Source: Lentisphaerota bacterium (GTDB lineage: Bacteria; Verrucomicrobiota; Kiritimatiellia; JAAZAB01). Taken from it: a DNA stretch of 6,745 bases. Every line of letters begins with the position of its first letter. Position 1 is the first letter of the stretch. The position numbers and the translations under genes were made by a program. The notes under the pieces are model-generated. The model saw only the letters and a program-made list of their open reading frames with translations, did not search any database and was not told the origin of the DNA. Shown here in pieces: positions 1-4,035 of this stretch. The stretch covers positions 1 to 6,745 of the forward strand of contig JAIVGW010000086.1 of assembly GCA_020201415.1 (NCBI GenBank), in the 5' to 3' direction.

Positions 1-763
1 GCACATCCACGATGGCTTCCTGGTAGCCGGCGGCAATGTCGGCCACCGCCGCGGCAGCGGGCGGCTCCGGCCTCTTTTCCAGATGGTAACGCAGGGCTGT
101 TTTAAGGCCGCTGAAGCTGAAATCCAGACGGGTAGAGCCGCGGATGCGGCCGCGCGGAAAGCGTATGGCGTCGGCCCGGCCGGCGCGTGCCGTGTGATCG
201 ATGATCGGGCCGCCGGGATAGCCCAGACCCAGCAGTTGCGCGCCCTTGTCGAAAGCCTCCCCGGCGGCGTCATCCAGGGTGGCGCCCAGTGATTGATAGC
301 AGCCGGGGGCATCGACGCGCAGCAGGCAAGTGTGTCCGCCTGAGACAATCAGGGCCGCGAAAGGCATGCAGCTTTGCCAGGATGGCGCCTCCGGCGCGAG
401 GAACACGGAGTAAAGATGTGCCTCGAGATGGTTGATGCCGATCAGCGGTACGCGCAGCCGCAGGGCCAGGCCTTTGGCAGCGGCAATGCCGGTCAGCAGG
501 GAGGTGGCCAGGCCCGGGCCGTAGGTTACGGCCACGGCCTGAATGGATTCCCAGGCAATACCGGATTGCTCCCGGGCCTGTCGGATAACACGCGGCAGGG
601 CGGTGATGTGATTGCGCGCGGCGATTTCCGGGACCACGCCCCCGTAGGGCGCGTGCTTGGCCGCCTGGCTATCGATTACGGAGGATTTGATGGTCACGGC
701 ATCGGCGGCCACCGCCGCGGCTGTCTCGTCACAGGAAGTTTCGATCCCGAACACATTGTTCAT
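1..763 (-). CDS. tsaD: TsaD, tRNA A37 threonylcarbamoyl transferase subunit (partial, C-terminus outside window)
   Basis: TsaD transfers the threonylcarbamoyl group from threonylcarbamoyl-AMP to N6 of adenosine 37 in tRNAs that read ANN codons. It works in the cytoplasm with TsaB and TsaE. The window holds the first 254 codons and the frame is still open at base 1; the family is usually about 340 residues. Visible motifs are GIETSCDET (residues 6-14) of the ASKHA nucleotide-binding fold, YGGVVPEIAAR (40-50), the metal-binding HLEAH with His112 and His116, LIVSGGHT (138-145), DDAAGEAFDK (164-173), GYPGGP (181-186) and LDFSFSGLKT (213-222). The order and spacing match E. coli TsaD with no gap. 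The ATG overlaps the TGA of the upstream S41 protease gene as ATGA, and only a weak AGG precedes it, so translation probably depends on coupling. The identification is secure. Confidence 0.96.
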   Translation of the reverse strand, partial: MNNVFGIETSCDETAAAVAADAVTIKSSVIDSQAAKHAPYGGVVPEIAARNHITALPRVIRQAREQSGIAWESIQAVAVTYGPGLATSLLTGIAAAKGLALRLRVPLIGINHLEAHLYSVFLAPEAPSWQSCMPFAALIVSGGHTCLLRVDAPGCYQSLGATLDDAAGEAFDKGAQLLGLGYPGGPIIDHTARAGRADAIRFPRGRIRGSTRLDFSFSGLKTALRYHLEKRPEPPAAAAVADIAAGYQEAIVDV

Positions 764-1957
764 GGCCTGGTCGTATCCATGCCGGCCAGCAGTGGCAGGT
801 CAGTGGTCTGGCGCGCGTTGAACAGCAGAATTCCCTTGAGAACATCTACGGCGCGTTCGAGTTGCAGGTCAACCACTTCCCCGTCCGAATCATCCGGTGG
901 CTTTGGGTCGTCCACCTGTTCGCCGTATTCTTCGATGGAGCGCTGACGCGCTCTGGACCGAGCCCTTGCCGAAAGTGCGTTCGCCGATGAGCACCGCTCG
1001 ATGAGAGTCCTGCAGCGCACCCGCCACGATTTCCGAAGCGCTGGCGCTGCCGGCATTTACCAGCAGGACCATGGGGAAGTCAAGGTAATGATGGCGACCC
1101 CGTGCGGCATATTGTGTATGGGCCATGGCTGGCGACCGGCCGCGGGTGGTGACAATCTTGGTGCCATGTTCCAGGAATTTTTGGCTGACCTCCACGGCGG
1201 AACTTAACAGCCCGCCGGGATTGTTGCGCAGATCCAGGATCAACGCCCGCATGTCCTGTTTCTGCAAAGACTCGATGGCGCGCTGCAGCGCCTCGGCGGT
1301 GGGCTCGTTGAACTGGGTCAGGCGGATGTAACCGATACCGTGATCCAGCAGCTTGGCGTCTTTGACGCTTTCAACCTTGATCACGGCGCGCACGATTTCA
1401 ACTTCCTTGATTTCCTGAGCGCCGGACCGCAGGATTTTGAGTGTTACGGCCGTGCCCGGCTCGCCGCGCATGCGCTTGACGGCATCCTGTAGTGTGATGT
1501 TTTCAGTCGATTCACCGTCAATCGCGACAATTTTGTCGCCATGCAGAATGCCGACGCGGAAGGCGGGGGTATCCTCCATCGGGGCAATCACGGTGAGGAT
1601 GCCGTCGCGATGTCCTATGACGATGCCCAGACCGCCGAACGCGCCGGCCGTATCGCTGCGCATATCTTCGAACATGTCCGGATCGAGGAACTGGCTGTGG
1701 GGGTCGAGTGATTGCAGCATGCCGCTCAGGGCGCCGTACATCAGGTCCTGGTAGCCGGTCTTGTCTTCGTCCACGTAATTACGGCGGATCTGCAGCAGGA
1801 CTTCCGCCAGCAGTTGCATTTTGTCGAAAGCGACATCGGTGGAATCCCGCAACTGTATTGATTGGGCGGCGATCCGGGCGCCCACTACGAGGTTCCAGGC
1901 CAGCAAAGCCGTTAGGATCAACCACAAACCGCGGCGACCTATTTTTCCAAAGGACAT
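760..1957 (-). pseudogene. S41 family carboxyl-terminal processing protease (CtpA/Prc-like), internal deletion plus frameshift
   Basis: S41 proteases cleave the C-termini of envelope proteins or peptidoglycan hydrolases in the periplasm. Residues 10-30 form a hydrophobic signal anchor. A PDZ domain covers about 105-195 (GGLGIVIG, GDKIVAIDGES). The catalytic core follows, with LDLRNNPGGLL (241-251), NAGSASASEI giving nucleophile Ser306, and GERTFGKGSVQ giving general base Lys331. The Ser-Lys spacing of 25 equals that in E. coli Prc. The initial frame is sensible only to about Ser336 (950-952) and then runs 19 nonsense residues to a stop at 890. The proper C-terminus (EEYGEQVDD, LQLERAVDVLKGILLF) continues in another frame from about 945 to a TGA at 760. 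The intact family has roughly 40-60 residues between these parts, including the TTAxYYTPSG strand and the GIxPD motif, and they are absent. So this is a deletion, not just a one-base slip. An AGGAG lies 8 nt before the ATG. Real decay and misassembly both remain possible. Confidence 0.85.
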
Positions 1958-1965
1958 GATACTAT

Positions 1966-1970
1966 CTCCT
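1966..1970 (-). promoter_or_regulatory. Ribosome binding site of the S41 protease gene
   Basis: On the minus strand AGGAG stands 8 nt before the ATG at 1957, which fixes this start. The 84 nt back to the preceding cysteine-rich gene show no convincing promoter or terminator. They hold a CTGCCGGCAG palindrome near 1988-1997 without a following T-run. Confidence 0.75.
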
Positions 1971-2041
1971 GCTGCGTTATGTTTCGGCTGCCGGCAGGTC
2001 TGCGCGGTCCATGGGAGCGCGCCTTCGAGCGGCTTTCAGCT

Positions 2042-2224
2042 TCAGTCGCCCTGGTTCAGCGGCATTGGATTACAAAGATTTTTTTCCGCGTGCGCCACCC
2101 GACCGCAATTAAAACAGATGAATTTGGGCTTGGCGGCCAGCCGGCTGATTTCATCGAAATTTCCCTCGCTGGCCAGAACGCACAAATGGGCTTTATGATA
2201 GTGTTTGGCTTTGCAATTTTCCAT
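2042..2224 (-). CDS. Small cysteine-rich, probably zinc-binding protein of unknown function (60 aa)
   Basis: I do not know a named function. The protein has a charged N-terminal part (MENCKAKHYHKAHLCVLA) and then a compact zinc-ribbon-like tail: KPKFICFNCGRVAHAEKNLC, with Cys37-x2-Cys40 and Cys51, plus His45 as a possible ligand. Cys4 and Cys15 lie further upstream. The motif KPK-[FY]-IC-x2-C-GR-x(9)-C resembles small unannotated proteins I recall from several bacterial phyla, which supports a real gene. I prefer the ATG at 2224. The AGGAA at 2232-2236 is 7 nt from it, but only 1 nt from the alternative ATG at 2230, which would add Met-Val. It lies in line with its neighbours, 49 nt after yhcH and 84 nt before the S41 protease gene, so it is probably part of the same transcript. 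No signal peptide or membrane segment is seen, so it is likely cytoplasmic. Confidence 0.75.
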   Translation of the reverse strand: MENCKAKHYHKAHLCVLASEGNFDEISRLAAKPKFICFNCGRVAHAEKNLCNPMPLNQGD

Positions 2225-2231
2225 GACCATG

Positions 2232-2236
2232 TTCCT
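2232..2236 (-). promoter_or_regulatory. Ribosome binding site deciding the start of the cysteine-rich protein
   Basis: AGGAA on the minus strand is 7 nt from the ATG at 2224 and only 1 nt from the ATG at 2230. The spacing favours the shorter 60-residue product. The preceding 30 nt are AT-rich, which would keep the site unpaired. Confidence 0.6.
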
Positions 2237-2273
2237 GTGCTTTTTATTGTTTTATTAAATTGGAGTGGCCCGG

Positions 2274-2726
2274 TCAGATCAGGGCCTTGATCACCACTTT
2301 GCGCGTTGGAGCCGGCTCGGCGATGGCCCGGCCCGGCATGTGGGCGTCCTGCGGGGCAAAGATCACGAACTCACCGGCCGCCAGCCGAAAAAAATGCCCG
2401 GGTTCGCCGGTATGCAGCGCACAATCTTTTTCAGCGTCATATTCCTGAACCGTGGTCAGCCCGGCGAGCGGCGCATAACCCATGAGCTCTTCGCCGCTGA
2501 CGATGAATTGAATGTCGAAATAACGGCGGTGGGTCTCCCAACGTGCGCCTTCCCGAGGCTGCGTCTGATAATCCTGCACCAGGGCAAACAGGTTGTTGCC
2601 GTCAATTGCATGACGCCCGACCGCCAATGCCCGTAAATCGTTGTCGGCCAGGAACCGCAAGCCCTGGGCCAGGCGCGGGTGCATTCCGAAGTAGGTTGCC
2701 GCGTTGCTGAGCTGGTCAAGAATCAT
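2274..2726 (-). CDS. YhcH/YjgK/YiaL (EbgC, DUF386) family protein
   Basis: A cupin-like beta-sandwich protein of 150 residues, the usual family length. Members include E. coli YhcH of the sialic-acid operon, YiaL, YjgK and EbgC, the small subunit of evolved beta-galactosidase. They are thought to be metal-dependent sugar isomerases or anomerases in the cytoplasm. Visible family signatures are WETHRRYFDIQFIVSGEE (63-80) with Glu64 and His66, MGYAPL (82-87), YDAEKD (96-101), FAPQDAHMPG (123-132) with His129, and the closing strand RKVVIKAL (142-149). I start at the ATG at 2726 (MILDQLSNA), which has AAAGG 8 nt upstream; an ATG 45 nt earlier would add residues unlike the family. The start lies inside the end of the SGNH hydrolase reading frame (11-nt overlap), so the two are translationally coupled. 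The gene looks intact. The exact sugar substrate cannot be read from the sequence. Confidence 0.9.
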   Translation of the reverse strand: MILDQLSNAATYFGMHPRLAQGLRFLADNDLRALAVGRHAIDGNNLFALVQDYQTQPREGARWETHRRYFDIQFIVSGEELMGYAPLAGLTTVQEYDAEKDCALHTGEPGHFFRLAAGEFVIFAPQDAHMPGRAIAEPAPTRKVVIKALI

Positions 2727-3199
2727 GTTTGGCGCCTTTGCAGGATAGGGTGTCGTACAGGGCTCCGGCAATGGCCAGGTGGCCCACCGGGTTGGGATGC
2801 ACCGGCTCCGGACAGAAAAGGTCGGCCGGCTGATGGCGAATAATCTGCTGAAACATGGTGTGAGTGCGCAAAAGCCTGGTTTTGTAAGTACGGCTCATTT
2901 TATGTGAAACGGCAATATAGGCCGGCAGCATCCGCAGGACATCGTGGCGGACGGTGCCGGGGCGATCTTCATTGCTGATGTAAAATGGTTCCAGCAGCAG
3001 AATCTGGCAGTGTGGCAGGCGGTCGCGTGTATCCCGCAGGATGCTGGTGTAATTTTCCTCAAACTTGTCCGGCGGCACGGGTGAAGATGCGGGCATAACC
3101 CTGGCCCAGCGGGTAATGCTCGGCGCGCCGACCACAGTCGGTGATGCTGTCACCCATGAATATCAGTTTCTGGCCGGTCTTGAGTTTGGTGCTGGTCAT
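2716..3199 (-). pseudogene. SGNH/GDSL-family hydrolase, central part deleted and frameshifted
   Basis: The gene starts with ATG at 3199 behind AAGG (3206-3209). It encodes TKLKTGQKLIFMGDSITDCG, the first block of SGNH esterases with nucleophile Ser18 in GDSIT, then LGQGYARIF. After about base 3080 this frame becomes unlike the family and stops at 3059-3061, giving 46 residues. The C-terminal half is in another frame, from about 3081: PPDKFEENYTSILRDTRDRLP, then the strand ILLLEPFYIS and the final block EPVHPNPVGHLAIA with the catalytic His. In this block Glu stands where Asp is usual. Between the parts the family normally has some 60-80 residues holding block II (Gly) and block III (GxND), both of oxyanion-hole function, and none is present in any frame. 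As written, the product cannot be a working esterase. The gene would have been the first of the leftward operon, overlapping yhcH, which hints at carbohydrate ester removal. Confidence 0.85.
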
Positions 3200-3252
3200 T
3201 GTCTGCCTTGCGAATCTTTGGGGTTGCCGAAGATAGCGTTAAATATTTGTTA

Positions 3253-3281
3253 TTAATAGCGCATTTACAGGACGGTGTCAA
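3253..3281 (-). promoter_or_regulatory. Probable sigma70-type promoter of the leftward operon
   Basis: On the minus strand a perfect TTGACA (3276-3281) is followed after 17 nt by TATTAA (3253-3258), 4 of 6 matches to the -10 consensus. Transcription would start near 3246, leaving a leader of roughly 47 nt before the SGNH start at 3199. Position, spacing and AT-rich surroundings fit well. Confidence 0.6.
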
Positions 3282-3309
3282 AGGTTTTGCTTTGAGGTTT
3301 TGCTTTGAG
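3282..3309. repeat. 13-bp tandem direct repeat next to the leftward -35 box
   Basis: AGGTTTTGCTTTG occurs twice head to tail (3282-3294 and 3295-3307), followed by AG as the start of a third copy. On the minus strand the repeats (CAAAGCAAAACCT) end directly at the TTGACA box, where an activator could contact polymerase. The 13-bp period is not a whole helical turn, so a simple slippage duplication is also possible. Confidence 0.7.
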
Positions 3310-3406
3310 TAAATTCTTATAGAATAACTTCGCCCAAGTCGGGTTTTCCAAAATAACAGCTGGGAGTCGTGGTTTCGTTAATTTATAAAAAAATTTAAAC
3401 TTTAAC

Positions 3407-3435
3407 TTGCAAAGTACTTTGCGTTGATCTAGATT
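3407..3435 (+). promoter_or_regulatory. Possible promoter of the rightward operon
   Basis: TTGCAA (3407-3412) and TAGATT (3430-3435) are separated by 17 nt, each matching 4 of 6 consensus bases. Transcription would start near 3442, just before the AAAGGA ribosome site (3444-3449) of the 56-residue ORF. The match is modest. Its main support is position and the palindrome lying between the boxes. Confidence 0.4.
3409..3422. promoter_or_regulatory. Perfect 14-bp palindrome, candidate operator of the winged-helix regulator
   Basis: GCAAAGTACTTTGC is its own reverse complement. It overlaps the proposed rightward -35 box and sits in the -35/-10 spacer, where a bound dimer would block polymerase. 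Partial half-sites (ACTTT, ACTTG) lie just upstream at 3399-3408. The regulator encoded in the same operon (3615-3992) is the obvious candidate to bind it as an autorepressor. That assignment is inference. Confidence 0.55.
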
Positions 3436-3457
3436 AAGGATCGAAAGGATGGAAGCC

Positions 3458-3628
3458 ATGATTGCGAATCACATTCATGATGCCTTCTGTGGTTCGTACT
3501 GCCTGCTGTCGCCTTGCACGAGTTTTGTCAATCCATGGCCCATGGGCCTGGTCTTTGGTTTCGGCGAAATGGCAGGCGGTTTTATCCTGTGTCACAACCG
3601 ATTAGAGGACAAACATGAGCAAGCCTGA
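3458..3628 (+). CDS. 56-residue remnant of a multi-pass membrane protein (probable in-frame internal deletion)
   Basis: The ORF starts with ATG behind AAAGGA (8-nt spacing) and ends in a TGA overlapping the regulator start by 14 nt, so it is read in one operon with it. It encodes MIANHIHDAF at the N-terminus and then CLLSPCTSFVNPWPMGLVFG, GEMAGGFIL and a charged tail (residues 46-56). I recall a membrane protein of roughly 200 residues that often precedes HTH_34-type regulators. It begins with a HIHDAL-like helix and ends with a last membrane segment of the type F-x-NPWPMGLVF-x2-GE-x-AGG. Here these two ends are joined directly, and the several membrane helices between them are missing, about 130-140 residues. 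The join keeps the frame. The intact family is remembered rather than looked up, so the alternative of a genuine small membrane peptide with one hydrophobic segment (residues 29-45) stays open. Confidence 0.6.
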   Translation: MIANHIHDAFCGSYCLLSPCTSFVNPWPMGLVFGFGEMAGGFILCHNRLEDKHEQA

Positions 3629-3992
3629 TCCCAATCCCTTTGACGCGCTGGAAAAGATTTTCCACGAACCGAACCGGCTCGCAATTATGTCCGCACTGTG
3701 TGTGGCGGAGAAGGGGCTTACCTTTAATGCATTGCGCGAGCAATGCAGTCTGACCGATGGCAATCTTAACCGCCACCTCAAAGTGCTCGAGGAAGCCGAA
3801 GCCATTCGCGTGACGAAGGCCTTTGTTAAAAACAAACCCCGAACCACGATTTTTCTGTCTAAAAATGGACTTAAGCGGTTCGGGGAATATCTGGCTGCTT
3901 TGCAGCAGGTGCTTGCAACGGCCCAACAAGGATTACAGGAGGAACCGCGCCCGCAAACCTCCGAATTACCGAAAGGAGCATTGCTCGTTTGA
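3615..3992 (+). CDS. Winged-helix transcriptional regulator, HTH_34 type (ArsR/MarR-like)
   Basis: A 125-residue DNA-binding protein of the winged-helix superfamily. FHEPNRLAIMSAL (16-28) is the typical first helix of the HTH_34 (PF13601) group. LTFNALREQCSLTDGNLNRH (35-54) spans the helix-turn-helix, with the recognition helix at about 46-62. The beta wing follows with VTKAFVKNKPRTTIFLSKNG (66-85), matching the group's K-x-F-x3-KP-x-T pattern, then a dimerisation helix (86-108). The acidic, proline-containing tail looks disordered. There are no metal-binding cysteine pairs, so I see no sign of a metal sensor. The ATG has AGAGGA 5 nt upstream and overlaps the preceding 56-residue ORF by 14 nt; the next gene starts about 43 nt downstream. 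Regulators of this kind usually repress their own operon, and the palindrome at 3409-3422 is the likely site. The inducer is unknown. Confidence 0.88.
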   Translation: MSKPDPNPFDALEKIFHEPNRLAIMSALCVAEKGLTFNALREQCSLTDGNLNRHLKVLEEAEAIRVTKAFVKNKPRTTIFLSKNGLKRFGEYLAALQQVLATAQQGLQEEPRPQTSELPKGALLV

Positions 3993-4025
3993 TGAAGTCC
4001 GCCTGTACGATCGTCACGCATGAAT

Positions 4026-4029
4026 GAGG
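4026..4029 (+). promoter_or_regulatory. Ribosome binding site deciding the start of the large membrane protein
   Basis: GAGG stands 6 nt before the ATG at 4036. An in-frame ATG at 4024 would overlap this GAGG and has no site of its own upstream, so 4036 is the better start. Confidence 0.55.
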
Positions 4030-4035
4030 CCCACC

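Noticed and set aside
374..946. 190-codon plus-strand open frame
   Set aside because: It lies antisense to tsaD and the S41 gene. Its Gly-Gln-rich protein is what the complement of GC-rich coding sequence gives, and it has no clear ribosome site.
890..960. Programmed ribosomal frameshift in the S41 protease gene
   Set aside because: No slippery heptamer is visible at the join, and a family segment of some 40-60 residues is missing from all frames, which frameshifting cannot explain.
1988..1997. CTGCCGGCAG palindrome between the cysteine-rich gene and the S41 gene as a terminator
   Set aside because: It has no loop and no T-run on either side, and genes on both sides read in the same direction.
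3282..3309. CRISPR-like or mobile-element repeat
   Set aside because: Only two short adjacent copies, with no spacers, no terminal inverted repeats and no cas or transposase gene nearby.
3265..3459. 64-codon minus-strand open frame in the divergent intergenic region
   Set aside because: It spans the tandem repeat, the palindrome and the promoter elements, is AT-rich with Lys/Leu/Phe bias, and its start lies inside the opposite operon's leader.
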